Source of the DNA: Candidatus Yanofskybacteria bacterium CG10_big_fil_rev_8_21_14_0_10_36_16
GTDB taxonomy: Bacteria; Patescibacteria; Paceibacteria; 2-02-FULL-40-12; IGHO2-01-FULL-4-A
Reading direction: 5' to 3'
NCBI GenBank assembly: GCA_002794035.1
Contig: PCXQ01000003.1
Coordinates: 1 to 64,000 of the forward strand
Length of the DNA: 64,000 nucleotides
Shown here: positions 31,495 to 41,012 of the stretch, one piece after another
How the letters are laid out: each line of letters begins with the position of its first letter
How positions within the stretch are numbered: position 1 is the first letter of the stretch
Made by a program: the position numbers and the translations under genes
Notes under the pieces: generated by a model
What the model saw: only the letters and a program-made list of their open reading frames with translations
Databases searched by the model: none
What the model was told of the DNA's origin: nothing

Positions 31495-32946
31495 ATGCCA
31501 AAGATAAAACCAAAAAAAATACAGGCTCCTAAAGGGATGAAGGACATACTGCCAGAAGAGCGGTATTTTTGGAATCATGTATTTAAGAAATCGACACCTG
31601 TAATAGAAGATTATGGTTTTAGGGAGATAGTTCTCCCAGTTGTTGAAAAGACTGATCTTTTTATAAGATCAGTTGGTAAAAACACAGATATTGTGGAAAA
31701 AGAAATGTATAGCTTTAAAACAAGGGGTGGCGATATGCTAAGTTTGAGACCAGAATTTACTGCTGGCACCTTGAGGGCTTACATAGAAAATGGAATGCAT
31801 GTTAAGCCACACCCAGTTCGTTTATGGTCAAGCGGGCCATTGTTCAGACATGATAATCCTCAATATGGAAGACAGAGGCAGTTCCACCAGTTAAATGTTG
31901 AATCAATTGGAGATGAAGATGCTGTAGTAGATGCAGAAATGATATTTATGGCATATAGAGTTTTGCAGGCCATAGGTCTTAAGGGTATGATAGTAAAGAT
32001 TAATAGTATAGGTGATGACAGTTGTCGTCCTCAGTATATTAAAACCCTTAAAGATTTTTACAGGAATAAAACCAAGAAAATATGCGTTAAGTGTAGAAAT
32101 CGTCTAAAGTCAAACCCCCTTAGGGTTCTTGATTGCATGGAAGATACCTGCAAAGAAGTGGCAAAAGAAGCCCCCACGATTGTTGATTCTCTTGATAGCA
32201 CCTGCAAGAAGCACTTTACCAGTGTGCTGGAATTTTTAGATGAAACTGGGGTGCCTTATTTATTAGACCCGCATTTAGTAAGAGGTCTTGATTACTACAC
32301 GAGAACTGTTTTTGAGTTTGTTCCAGAGGGAGCGGGAGAAGCAGAGGAAGTAGGGGAAGTAGTAATCAAAGATGATTCGTCTGAGATAAAAGATGATTTA
32401 AAAACTGAAGAAAATATAGATGAAAATGAAAATAAAGACGGCCAAGAAGATAATAACAACAACGATGATAATAAAAATAAGAAGAATAACAAGCCATCTG
32501 TTCCTAATTTGGCTGTAATATCTGGAGGACGTTATGATAAGCTGATAGAATATCTTGGAGGACCAAAGACTCCAGCAATTGGCTGGGCAATGGGAATTGA
32601 GAGAGTGGTTTTGCTTATGAAAGCAATGGGCGTTAATGTTAGCAAACCAAGATCAAATGCCAAAGTTTTCCTAGCACAATTAAGCGAGGCAGGTAGAAGA
32701 AAAGGGCTTATATTATTTGATGAATTGAGGAAATCATCAATTGCTGTAAAAAGTTCATTTGGCAGAGATAGTATAAAGTCTCAGCTTAGGATTGCTGCTA
32801 AAATGGAAATTCCGTATACTTTAATAGTAGGACAAAAAGAAGCACTTGAGGGAACAGTAATATTAAGAGAAATGAATACCGGTATTCAGGAAACAATACC
32901 TACGGAAAAGATAATAAGAGTGCTTAAGAAAAAGATAAAAAAATAA
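31495..32946 (+). CDS. hisS: Histidyl-tRNA synthetase with an acidic/Asn-rich insertion
   Basis: 483 residues. Class II motifs are clear: PKGMKDILPEE start, motif 2 (WSSGPLFRHDNPQYGRQRQF), HisA LVRGLDYYTRTVFEF, HisB AVISGGRYDKLIEYLGG and motif 3 GWAMGIERV; the anticodon domain follows. Odd: about 55 residues (about 279-333) rich in Glu, Asp, Asn and Lys sit between HisA and HisB, where homologues have a short loop. The core is intact, so it should be active. Confidence 0.97.
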   Translation: MPKIKPKKIQAPKGMKDILPEERYFWNHVFKKSTPVIEDYGFREIVLPVVEKTDLFIRSVGKNTDIVEKEMYSFKTRGGDMLSLRPEFTAGTLRAYIENGMHVKPHPVRLWSSGPLFRHDNPQYGRQRQFHQLNVESIGDEDAVVDAEMIFMAYRVLQAIGLKGMIVKINSIGDDSCRPQYIKTLKDFYRNKTKKICVKCRNRLKSNPLRVLDCMEDTCKEVAKEAPTIVDSLDSTCKKHFTSVLEFLDETGVPYLLDPHLVRGLDYYTRTVFEFVPEGAGEAEEVGEVVIKDDSSEIKDDLKTEENIDENENKDGQEDNNNNDDNKNKKNNKPSVPNLAVISGGRYDKLIEYLGGPKTPAIGWAMGIERVVLLMKAMGVNVSKPRSNAKVFLAQLSEAGRRKGLILFDELRKSSIAVKSSFGRDSIKSQLRIAAKMEIPYTLIVGQKEALEGTVILREMNTGIQETIPTEKIIRVLKKKIKK

Positions 32947-32950
32947 TTTT

Positions 32951-33301
32951 ATGAGCGATATTTTTTGTAAAATTATATCCGGAGAAGTTAATGCCGAGAA
33001 GATTGATGAAGGTGAGAATTGGATAGCAATTCACGATATTCATCCGGTAGCACCAGTTCATGCTTTGATTATTCCAAAAAAACACGGACCCCTTAGAGAT
33101 TATGAGAATGAGGAAGATGGCAAGCTTATGGGCAGGCTTATATTAGCTGCGAACAGAGTTGCAACTAAACTCGGTCTTGACAAGGACGGATATCGTTTGA
33201 TAATTAATTATGGAGAGGACAGTCAAGCTCATGTGCTTGATCATCTGCATATTCATTTGCTGGGGGGTAAAAAACTCGGCAGTAAAATTATTCAAAATTA
33301 G
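32951..33301 (+). CDS. HIT-family hydrolase
   Basis: 116 residues, a standard Hint/HinT length. Landmarks are MSDIFCKIISGEVNAEK, HALIIPKKH and the histidine triad HVLDHLHIHLLGG. These proteins hydrolyse nucleoside phosphoramidates or AMP-conjugates. It starts 4 bp after the hisS stop, so it is in the same operon. Confidence 0.95.
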   Translation: MSDIFCKIISGEVNAEKIDEGENWIAIHDIHPVAPVHALIIPKKHGPLRDYENEEDGKLMGRLILAANRVATKLGLDKDGYRLIINYGEDSQAHVLDHLHIHLLGGKKLGSKIIQN

Positions 33302-33358
33302 TAATTTAAACTAAAAATTAATAATCAAATATCAAATTAATTTTTATCATTTATTTTT

Positions 33359-33622
33359 ATGGATGTTAAACGAAGACAAAATGAAAGTACGGGAGCAATG
33401 CTCCGAAGGTTTAGTCGGTTAACAAAGCAAACCGATTATTTAAAGAACGCTAAAGAAAAACAATATAGCAAAAGAAATGAGAATGAGCGTAAGGAAAAAA
33501 ACAGAGCTATTATGAGGGAGCATTTAAGAGGTCTTCGCGAAAGACTTAAAAAATTTGGTGAGTATAGCGAGGATAAGTTCAGAGAAGAAAAGAAAAAACT
33601 AAAACAGCATCTGGATATATAA
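33359..33622 (+). CDS. rpsU: Ribosomal protein S21-like
   Basis: 87 residues. The N-terminal half VKRRQNESTGAMLRRFSRLT resembles bS21 (V-x-x-R-x-x-E-S-x-x-x-x-L-R-R-F) and is followed by a basic helix. The C-terminal 40 residues extend past the usual 60-70 as a charged coiled coil. S21 sits at the 30S platform near the anti-SD. It is followed 4 bp later by the YqeY-like gene, as in many bacteria, which supports the call. Confidence 0.85.
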   Translation: MDVKRRQNESTGAMLRRFSRLTKQTDYLKNAKEKQYSKRNENERKEKNRAIMREHLRGLRERLKKFGEYSEDKFREEKKKLKQHLDI

Positions 33623-33631
33623 TATTTGGGT

Positions 33632-34123
33632 ATGGCATTAAAAGAACAAATAAAAAAAGAATTAAATGAATCATTGAAAACTGGTGACCAGGCAAAGCGC
33701 CTGGTTTTAAGCACTTTAATGAGTGCTGTTAAAAACAAGGAAGTTGAGAAAAGAACCAAAATAAGCAAGGAAGTTAGCGACACTACTGAACTTGAAAAAC
33801 AAAGCCAGCTTACAGATGAGGAAATGATTCAAACAATTGCCAGTGAAATTAAAAAGCGAAAAGAGTCAGTTGAACTATTCAAGCAGGGAAACAGAGAGGA
33901 ATTGGCTCAAAAAGAACAGGCTGAAATGGAAATTTTACAGGCATATATGCCCGAACAGCTAAGTGAAGACAAAGTTCGCGAAGAAGTTAAAAGCGCGATT
34001 GATTCAGTTGGTGCTTCGGGTCCGCAGGATATGGGCAAGGTCATAGGTCAAGTAATGGGTAAGTTTAAGGGACAGGTAGATGGAGGTTTGGTTAGTAAGA
34101 TAGCAAAAGAATTACTTAGTTAG
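33632..34123 (+). CDS. GatB/YqeY domain protein
   Basis: 163 residues from ATG 33632. It matches YqeY: LKEQIKKELNESLKTGDQAKRLVLSTLMSAVKN near the start, then DEEMIQTIASEIKKRKESVELFKQGNREEL, EMEILQAYMPEQLSEDKV and GKVIGQVMGKFKGQVDGG. The fold is shared with the tRNA-binding tail of GatB. Its precise role is unknown. There is a centred acidic insertion (SDTTELEKQS) and S21 coupling. Confidence 0.93.
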   Translation: MALKEQIKKELNESLKTGDQAKRLVLSTLMSAVKNKEVEKRTKISKEVSDTTELEKQSQLTDEEMIQTIASEIKKRKESVELFKQGNREELAQKEQAEMEILQAYMPEQLSEDKVREEVKSAIDSVGASGPQDMGKVIGQVMGKFKGQVDGGLVSKIAKELLS

Positions 34124-34147
34124 AAAGGTTTAATAAAAATTGTGATG

Positions 34148-34177
34148 TAAATACCCCAGTTTTGGGTGTATTTTTTT
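34148..34177 (+). terminator. Terminator after yqeY
   Basis: AATACCCCA/TGGGTGTATT hairpin and seven Ts. Confidence 0.75.
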
Positions 34178-34289
34178 AGATAAGTTTATTTGTAAACAAT
34201 ACGTAATTTATGATAATTTAAATTTTACCCATGCTTTTAATTGTGAATGGCATAAAAACTATTTTACAATCTTTAAGCAAATAAAAAAT

Positions 34290-34841
34290 TTGATAGATTT
34301 AGTCTTAAATACTCAGACGGATGATAAAAAATATGATAGGAAATTTTTTTATGGCTTGTTAGAGACTGCTGTTCATGAGGTAATTCCTTTTGTAGATAAA
34401 ATCAGTGTCTCTATAAATTTAGTAGGTACAAGCAGAATAAAGGATTTAAATAAAAAATATCGTGGCAAAAACAAGATTACAGATGTTCTGTCATTCCCAA
34501 TACATTCCGCTAAAGATTTTAGAAATTCGGACTCATTTAACGGGATAAGAAAAGAGGTGGATATTGGTAAAGAAAAACATGCTATAATGGATTTGGGTGA
34601 TATTTTTATATGTCTGCCTGTCATTAAAAAAGAAGCGAAGCGGGAACATCTTTCAAAAGGTGGTTTTTTAAACAACCCAGCCAAAGACGAGAAAGCGGTT
34701 GAAGAAATATTAAGGCATAAATTAGCACAAATGACGGTGCACGGTTTTTTGCATTTGTTGGGATATGACCATCATTCACCCGAGGAAGAGAATGAAATGT
34801 TTGGGTTGCAGGATAAAATAATAAACAATATAGTTCTCTAG
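34290..34841 (+). CDS. ybeY: Endoribonuclease YbeY
   Basis: 183 residues from a TTG at 34290; the exact start is uncertain. Landmarks are TDVLSFPIHS, LGDIFICLP, and the zinc/catalytic motif VHGFLHLLGYDHHSPEE (H-x3-H-x5-H). YbeY matures 16S rRNA 3' ends and acts in ribosome quality control. There is an insertion of about 20 residues between the FPIH and DLGD segments. Confidence 0.93.
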   Translation: MIDLVLNTQTDDKKYDRKFFYGLLETAVHEVIPFVDKISVSINLVGTSRIKDLNKKYRGKNKITDVLSFPIHSAKDFRNSDSFNGIRKEVDIGKEKHAIMDLGDIFICLPVIKKEAKREHLSKGGFLNNPAKDEKAVEEILRHKLAQMTVHGFLHLLGYDHHSPEEENEMFGLQDKIINNIVL

Positions 34842-34899
34842 TTTTTGGCTATTTGAATCTCGGAGCTATTTACTAAGAACTATAATTTGTAAATCATTT

Positions 34900-36129
34900 T
34901 TGCGTCGTAATATTGTTTGTGGAATTGATGTCGGTAACTCTGCCGTAAAGACAATCATAGCGGAACTAAACCGTGATAATTTGCGTCCTCATATATTAGG
35001 CGTTGGAAGTGTTGAGTCTACCGGCTTGAGAAGGGGAACTGTTGTGGACATGGAGGAAGAGGTCAAGAATATCGGAGCTTCTCTTGAGCGTGCTCAATCA
35101 ATGGCCGGAGTTAAGGTTAGCCAGGCCTATGTATCTTTGAACGGTCTTCATATTAGAACTCAGGAATCACGAGGTGTCGTTGCTGTTGCTAGAGCTGATT
35201 CTGAGATTATGCAAAGCGATGTTGATAGAGTTGTTGATGCCGCGTCAGTTATAAGTTTGCCCCAAAACAGAGAGGTTATACATGTTATACCTAGAAATTT
35301 TATAATAGACGGCCAAGAGCATGTTAAAAACCCTGTTGGTATGAAGGGTGTTCGCCTTGAAGCCGATGTGATGATAATAGATGGCCTGTCCACATATATA
35401 AGAAATTTGGCTAAATGCATAAACGCAAATGATATTGAGGTTTTAGAATTTGTGTATTCTCCTCTTGCTTTAGCTAGGTCAGCTTTAAACAAACATCAGA
35501 GAGAGCATGGCGTATTAAGCTTAGATTTGGGAGGTGGCTTTTCAACAATGTCTATATTTCATGAGGGAGAGATTGTGTACACAGGTGTTATTCCTATAGG
35601 TTCAAGGCATATTACCAATGATCTTGCTATCGCGCTAAGATCCCCAATGGATATTGCTGAAGAGATTAAAAAGGACAGCGGTTTTATATCTGATAGTGTT
35701 ATTCCAAAGAAAGATACAATTGATCTTTCAGACATAATGCAAGAAGAGGGCTTCATTGTTCCCAAGAAGCATATTGCTGAAGTTATAAATGCGCGTACGG
35801 CAGAAATTTTTGAAAAAGTAGATAAAGAACTAAAAAATTCAGGACACAATTTATTGCCTGCAGGATTGGTTTTGTCTGGCGGGGGCGCTAATCTTCATGG
35901 TCTTTCAGATTATGCCAAACACAAAATGAAGTTGGCTGTTCGGGTGGGCGGGGACTATTTCTTGGAAGGTATAAGTGATAAGGTGACAGACCCTTCTTTT
36001 GCAGTAGCAGTAGGGCTTATCGTATGGGGCATGGAAAAAGAAGCCAGAGGGGGGAGTTATAAAGGGAAGTTTTCAATAGGCGGTCCATTGAAAAAGTTTG
36101 GAGATTGGTTAAAAAACTTCGCCCCGTAG
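34900..36129 (+). CDS. ftsA: Cell division protein FtsA
   Basis: 409 residues from a TTG at 34900. The actin-like fold has CGIDVGNSAVKT (phosphate 1), SLDLGGGFSTMSIF (phosphate 2), LVLSGGGANLHGL (adenosine) and the SHS2 region RGVVAVARADSEI. The C-terminus LKKFGDWLKNFAP is an amphipathic membrane-targeting helix. FtsA tethers FtsZ to the membrane, and ftsZ follows after 347 bp. Confidence 0.95.
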   Translation: MRRNIVCGIDVGNSAVKTIIAELNRDNLRPHILGVGSVESTGLRRGTVVDMEEEVKNIGASLERAQSMAGVKVSQAYVSLNGLHIRTQESRGVVAVARADSEIMQSDVDRVVDAASVISLPQNREVIHVIPRNFIIDGQEHVKNPVGMKGVRLEADVMIIDGLSTYIRNLAKCINANDIEVLEFVYSPLALARSALNKHQREHGVLSLDLGGGFSTMSIFHEGEIVYTGVIPIGSRHITNDLAIALRSPMDIAEEIKKDSGFISDSVIPKKDTIDLSDIMQEEGFIVPKKHIAEVINARTAEIFEKVDKELKNSGHNLLPAGLVLSGGGANLHGLSDYAKHKMKLAVRVGGDYFLEGISDKVTDPSFAVAVGLIVWGMEKEARGGSYKGKFSIGGPLKKFGDWLKNFAP

Positions 36130-36476
36130 TAGAAATTCCTAGTACCATTAGAAGGTTTTATTGAAAATTATAATTACGATTGGAATTAGATAAACTCAAT
36201 TATTATTAATGTTGAGTTGTTATTCTATGGCCAGAAAATCTATCAGAATTTTCACTGCAGGGTTCGCACCCTAGTTGGTCGGGCATATTTTTCAGTACCT
36301 TTAGCTAAGTTAGGCGTGTATTGGTGCTGTATCAACAAGTTGTCCACAGGTAATGCACCAAACTGTTTGCAAGGTGCATTTTTTCGTGATAAACCATAGA
36401 AAACCAAAAGCTTAAAATGCAAAGCGTAAAACAATAATATTTATTTTTCGCTTTCCTACTTTAGCTTCTCGCTTTT
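36130..36476 (+). other. ftsA-ftsZ intergenic region
   Basis: No supported gene. It contains a small AGGGT/ACCCT hairpin (about 36259-36272), a DnaA-box-like TTGTCCACA near 36340 and a clear terminator-like hairpin AATGCACC/GGTGCATT with Ts (36352-36384). ftsZ probably has its own promoter downstream of that hairpin. Confidence 0.5.
36352..36384 (+). terminator. Terminator between ftsA and ftsZ
   Basis: AATGCACC/GGTGCATT with a T-run. It separates two genes that are usually cotranscribed. Confidence 0.65.
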
Positions 36477-37700
36477 GTGGCTCAAGTAAAACCGCCATTT
36501 GAAACCTTTGCAAGGATTAAAATATTCGGCATAGGTGGAGGTGGAAACAAAGCAATACAAAGAATGATGGACTCCAAGATTCATGGAGTCGATTTTGTTG
36601 CAGTTAATTTGGATGCTCAGGATTTGAATGTCGCTAATACGCCAACCAAAATTTTGATCGGAAAGAACTTAACAAGAGGTCTTGGTGCAGGCATGAACCC
36701 TGCAGTAGGAAGAGAGGCTGCTGAGCAAAGCCGTGATGAGTTGCATGAAGTTATAAAAGGATCCGATATGATTTTTGTTGCATGTGGTTTGGGAGGCGGT
36801 ACAGGAACGGGAGCTTCTCCTATTGTTGCTGAAATTGCACGGGATGCAGGAGCGTTGACTGTAGGAATTGTGACTAAGCCTTTTTCATTTGAAGGTGCTG
36901 CCAGGGCAAGAATAGCTGAAGAAGGCTGGAAACAGCTTCGTGACAAGGTAGACGCTTTGATTACTATTTCCAATGATCGCTTGTTTTCAATAATAGACAG
37001 AAAAACACCATTGCTAGAGGCATTTACAAAGGTTGATGACGTGTTAAGGCAGGGTGTTCAGGGAATATCAGATTTAATTACCATTCCCGGATTGATAAAT
37101 GTTGACTTTGCTGATGTTAGAACGATTATGTCTGCATCGGGATCTGCTTTGATGGGTATTGGAAGAGCAACAGGTGAAGACAGGGCAATCGAAGCTGCTA
37201 AAATGGCTATTAATTCTCCATTGCTTGAAATCTCAATTGAGGGTGCCAGAGGATTGTTGTTTAATGTTGCGGGAGGACCCGATTTGGCCATGGCAGAAAT
37301 AAATGAAGCAGCTAAAATTATAACTGAAAGTACTGATCCAGATGCTAGAATAATATTTGGTGCGGTTCAGGACGATAGTCTTAAAAAGGGTGAAATTAAA
37401 ATTACTGTTATTGCAACAGGTTTTAATAATGGAGAGCCAAAGATTGCCAGGCCCATTCAAAGACCTATGCAGCCTTATATGCCAATAGAGCCTTCAGGAA
37501 ATGGCGTGCCTGTGGCTGTCAATAGGTCATACAATGAAGAACCTCCAAAACAACAACCACAAACACTGTCTTCATCCGATGGTTTTTCAAGCAATGATCA
37601 AAGAGAGCCCAAGAAAGAAATAATAGATGAATCTCTAGAAAAAGATGACGATGAGTTTGATATCCCAGCATTTATACGTAAAAAAATGGGAAGCAGGTAA
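36477..37700 (+). CDS. ftsZ: Cell division protein FtsZ
   Basis: 407 residues from a GTG. The tubulin signature GLGGGTGTGASPIVAEIA is present. N-terminal FGIGGGGNKAIQRM, T7 loop NVDFADVRTIM and the C-terminal tail DEFDIPAFIRKKMGSR, which is the conserved FtsA-binding peptide, are also seen. A Pro/Gln-rich linker lies between. FtsZ forms the Z ring. Confidence 0.97.
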   Translation: MAQVKPPFETFARIKIFGIGGGGNKAIQRMMDSKIHGVDFVAVNLDAQDLNVANTPTKILIGKNLTRGLGAGMNPAVGREAAEQSRDELHEVIKGSDMIFVACGLGGGTGTGASPIVAEIARDAGALTVGIVTKPFSFEGAARARIAEEGWKQLRDKVDALITISNDRLFSIIDRKTPLLEAFTKVDDVLRQGVQGISDLITIPGLINVDFADVRTIMSASGSALMGIGRATGEDRAIEAAKMAINSPLLEISIEGARGLLFNVAGGPDLAMAEINEAAKIITESTDPDARIIFGAVQDDSLKKGEIKITVIATGFNNGEPKIARPIQRPMQPYMPIEPSGNGVPVAVNRSYNEEPPKQQPQTLSSSDGFSSNDQREPKKEIIDESLEKDDDEFDIPAFIRKKMGSR

Positions 37701-37745
37701 TAAAATGAAGGCAAAAACCGTCATTTTAGTATTATGTATTGTCTA

Positions 37746-37770
37746 AAAAACCGGGTTAAGCCCGGTTTTT
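37746..37770 (+). terminator. Terminator after ftsZ
   Basis: AAAAACCGGG-TTAAG-CCCGGTTTTT. Confidence 0.85.
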
Positions 37771-37830
37771 AAGGAAAATAAAATAAGTATCTAATAATGT
37801 ACGACATGGCCATTGTGGGGAGGTAGTTTT

Positions 37831-37905
37831 GTGGATAAGTCATTAGAGGTATTGTTTTTGGTGGCTTTGATTAAGGATGGATATGAATTAGAATTAAGGC
37901 AATGA
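37831..37905 (+). CDS. Small ORF (24 aa)
   Basis: A GTG-started 24-codon frame reads MDKSLEVLFLVALIKDGYEL and four more residues. GGGAGGT lies 7 nt upstream, an unusually strong ribosome site for this genome. A terminator (37943-37970) follows, so it forms a complete tiny unit. It may encode a small peptide; conservation could not be tested. Confidence 0.45.
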   Translation: MDKSLEVLFLVALIKDGYELELRQ

Positions 37906-37942
37906 AACTTATCAGTGAAACTGACTAAATCTGATAAGGTGT

Positions 37943-37970
37943 GCACTCGCTTTTTGGCGAGTGCTTTGTT
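37943..37970 (+). terminator. Terminator after the small ORF
   Basis: GCACTCGC/GCGAGTGC hairpin with a T-rich tail. Confidence 0.7.
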
Positions 37971-38078
37971 CCCAATAGAAATAAAAATATAAACTGATTA
38001 AAAATTAAATATCAAAATTTATAAATATTGCTTTATTATTTTTTAATTTTTAATATTTAATTTTTAATTTAAAAACAT

Positions 38079-40913
38079 ATGGAATCACAATATCAACCAC
38101 AACCGCAACAAAAAGATTTTTTTACAGAGGAAGCTGAATATCAAAACAAAAACAAAGAAACAGGCAATGGCATTGCTCGTGGTTTGAGTTGGCCAAGATC
38201 GTTTGGTTATGGTGATCCATATGAACATATTGAGTGGGATGTAAGAAATGCAAAAATTGCAAAACATACAGGCGAGGTTGTTTTTGAACAAAAAAATGTG
38301 GAAGTGCCTAGTTTTTGGTCTCAGACAGCGACAGATATAGTTGCTTCTAAATATTTTAGAGGACGACTGGATTCGCCTGAAAGAGAACGAAGTGCTCGTC
38401 AGATGGTTGATAGGGTTGTTAATACTATTTCTGATTGGGGCTGGAGGGACGGTTATTTTGCTACACGGGAAGATAATGAAAACTTTAGACAGGATTTAAA
38501 GTATATTCTTATAAATCAATACGGTTCTTTTAACAGTCCCGTATGGTTTAACGTAGGTGTTTATGAAAAACCACAGTGTTCAGCCTGTTTTATATTAAAA
38601 GTTGAAGATACTATGGAATCAATTCTGGAGTGGTACGAGACAGAAGGCTGGATTTTTAAGGGTGGTTCCGGTTCTGGTCTTGATATCTCAAGTTTGCGTT
38701 CTTCTAAAGAAGCATTGTCTAAGGGGGGCTATTCTTCCGGTCCTGTGTCTTTTATGAAAGGAGCTGATGGGGTTGCAAACAGTATACGCTCCGGGGGCAC
38801 CACAAGAAGAGCTGCAAAAATGGTTGTTCTTAAGGTTGATCATCCAGATATTAAATCATTCATTTATTCTAAAAAAATAATTGAGGATATGAGTAAGATG
38901 TTGGTTAAGGCTGGAGTTGAAAATTCAATTGAGGGCAATATGTTTGATCCATACACCCTGTTGCCTTATCAAAATGCAAATAACTCAGTTAGGGTCACAG
39001 ATGAGTTTATGCATGCAGTAGAAAATGATGATGATTGGGAATTGAAGGCAATAACATCTGGAGAAATTCTTGAAACAGTTAAAGCTCGAGAAGTTATGAA
39101 CTGGATTGCTGACGCAGCTTGGCATTCGGCAGATCCCGGCATGCAGTATCATACAACTATAAACAATTGGCACACTTGTCCGAATTCCGGTCCTATAACC
39201 GCTTCAAATCCATGCAGTGAGTACATGCATATTGATAATAGTGCCTGCAATCTAGCATCTATTAACCTGATAAAGTTTTTAAATGCCGATGGAACATTTA
39301 ATGTTGATGGATATAAAAAAGTTATAGATACATTTATAACGGCCCAAGAAATATTGGTTGGAAATTCGTCTTATCCTACTAAAAAAATAGAAAAAAATGC
39401 CCAAGATTACAGACAATTGGGTCTTGGCTATACTAACTTGGGGGCTCTTTTGATGAACATGGGCTATGCTTATGATTCAGAAGAGGGCCGAGCAGTAGGC
39501 GGAGCTGTTACATCAATACTTTCGGGACGAGCTTATTTAATGTCTTCTAAGATTGCAGCCATAGCCGGTCCTTTTGCGGGATATGAAATGAATCGCGAGC
39601 CCATGCTAAATGTTATAAAAATGCACAAAGATTCAGCAGAAGATTTGGGCAGGGATATACATGAAAGAAGTTTGCTTAGAGATTTTGAACTTTCAGGGGA
39701 ATCGGTTAGGGCTTGGCATGAGGCATTAACGTACGGAGAGAAATACGGCTACAGGAATGCTCAAGCAACAGTAATCGCTCCAACAGGTACTATCTCCTTT
39801 ATGATGGATGCCGATACAACAGGAATAGAACCGGAGCTGGCTTTGGTTAAATACAAAAAACTAGTAGGGGGCGGAATGATTAAGCTTGTGAATCGTCATG
39901 TTCCTTCAGCTCTTAAAAAACTTGGTTATTCCGATGATCAGATTCAAGAGATATCTGATTATGTTGTTGAAAAAGATACTATTGAAGGTGCGCCGGGATT
40001 AAAATCAGAGCATTTTCCTGTTTTTGACTGTTCATTTAAAGCAGTAAATGGGCACAGAAGTATATCTCATCATGGGCACTTAAAAATGATGGCTGCCGCT
40101 CAGCCTTTCGTTTCAGGAGCTATTTCTAAAACTGTTAACTTGCCTAAAGATGCGACTGTGGACGATATTAAGGATTGTTACATTGAGGCGTGGAAGCTTG
40201 GATTGAAGGCAGTTGCTGTTTACAGAGATGGGTGTAAGGGTGTGCAACCAATGAGCACTTCAAAAGACGCTGATTTAGTTGAAAAAGTTAATGGATATAC
40301 ACGAATAAAACTTCCCGACGAGCGTCCTTCAATAACTCACAAGTTTTCAGTGGGTAATCATCAGGGTTACCTTACTGTTGGATTTTATCCGGGTACAAAC
40401 AAACCTGGTGAGACATTTATAACTATGGCCAAGGAGGGAAGTACTATTTCAGGTTTGTTTGATACTATAGCTACTTTGACATCAATGTGTTTACAGTCCG
40501 GTATTCCTCTTAAAACATTAGTTAAGAAATTCCGCGGACTGAGATTTGAGCCAATGGGGGCAACAACGAATAATAATTTGCCTTTTGCAAAGTCGTTTGT
40601 TGATTATGTATTTACTTATTTAGGAATGAATTTCTTGAACGATAAAGACAGAGATGAAATTTTTGGTCCCGGTCACAATTCAGCAGGATCTTCTTTGCCA
40701 AATATGGAAAGCAATGACGAGGATGATGACAGCAAAAACAGTCTCAAAATAAAAACAAGTAAAGATAATAAAATCATGGTCCAATTGGCTAGCATTAATA
40801 TTTCCGAAGGTGATAGCGATGCGCCACTATGTGAGTGCGGGACTCTTATGGTAAAGGCTGGTTCTTGTTATTCATGTCCTAATTGTTTTTCTACTACAGG
40901 TAGTTGTCAATAA
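38079..40913 (+). CDS. nrdJ: Class II (B12-dependent) ribonucleotide reductase
   Basis: 944 residues. Class II pattern: PQCSACFILKVEDTM near residue 165, FKGGSGSGLDISSLR, ASNPCSEYMHIDNSACNLASIN with the active-site Cys pair, and PTGTISFMMDADTTGIEPE. The C-terminal zinc ribbon is CECGTLMVKAGSCYSCPNCF. It reduces ribonucleotides to deoxyribonucleotides using adenosylcobalamin and needs no oxygen. No NrdA/B/D genes are in the window. The long AT-only stretch before the ATG lacks a clear SD. Confidence 0.95.
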   Translation: MESQYQPQPQQKDFFTEEAEYQNKNKETGNGIARGLSWPRSFGYGDPYEHIEWDVRNAKIAKHTGEVVFEQKNVEVPSFWSQTATDIVASKYFRGRLDSPERERSARQMVDRVVNTISDWGWRDGYFATREDNENFRQDLKYILINQYGSFNSPVWFNVGVYEKPQCSACFILKVEDTMESILEWYETEGWIFKGGSGSGLDISSLRSSKEALSKGGYSSGPVSFMKGADGVANSIRSGGTTRRAAKMVVLKVDHPDIKSFIYSKKIIEDMSKMLVKAGVENSIEGNMFDPYTLLPYQNANNSVRVTDEFMHAVENDDDWELKAITSGEILETVKAREVMNWIADAAWHSADPGMQYHTTINNWHTCPNSGPITASNPCSEYMHIDNSACNLASINLIKFLNADGTFNVDGYKKVIDTFITAQEILVGNSSYPTKKIEKNAQDYRQLGLGYTNLGALLMNMGYAYDSEEGRAVGGAVTSILSGRAYLMSSKIAAIAGPFAGYEMNREPMLNVIKMHKDSAEDLGRDIHERSLLRDFELSGESVRAWHEALTYGEKYGYRNAQATVIAPTGTISFMMDADTTGIEPELALVKYKKLVGGGMIKLVNRHVPSALKKLGYSDDQIQEISDYVVEKDTIEGAPGLKSEHFPVFDCSFKAVNGHRSISHHGHLKMMAAAQPFVSGAISKTVNLPKDATVDDIKDCYIEAWKLGLKAVAVYRDGCKGVQPMSTSKDADLVEKVNGYTRIKLPDERPSITHKFSVGNHQGYLTVGFYPGTNKPGETFITMAKEGSTISGLFDTIATLTSMCLQSGIPLKTLVKKFRGLRFEPMGATTNNNLPFAKSFVDYVFTYLGMNFLNDKDRDEIFGPGHNSAGSSLPNMESNDEDDDSKNSLKIKTSKDNKIMVQLASINISEGDSDAPLCECGTLMVKAGSCYSCPNCFSTTGSCQ

Positions 40914-40932
40914 TCTGTATTGTTGAAATTTG

Positions 40933-40958
40933 AACAGTCCCGCTAAGGCGGGACTGTT
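40933..40958 (+). terminator. Terminator after nrdJ
   Basis: AACAGTCCCGC/GCGGGACTGTT hairpin. Confidence 0.75.
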
Positions 40959-41012
40959 GTTGTTTAAGTGCAGGAATTTGCGGGTTAAATATTTTTTTGA
41001 TACGATTTTTTA

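Noticed and set aside
36217..36434. 60-codon frames in the ftsA-ftsZ gap on both strands
   Set aside because: They cover a terminator hairpin, lack SD sites and have no family pattern.
38079..40913. Class I or III ribonucleotide reductase
   Set aside because: The single large chain with class II motifs and a C-terminal zinc ribbon, with no small subunit or activase nearby, fits the B12-dependent class.
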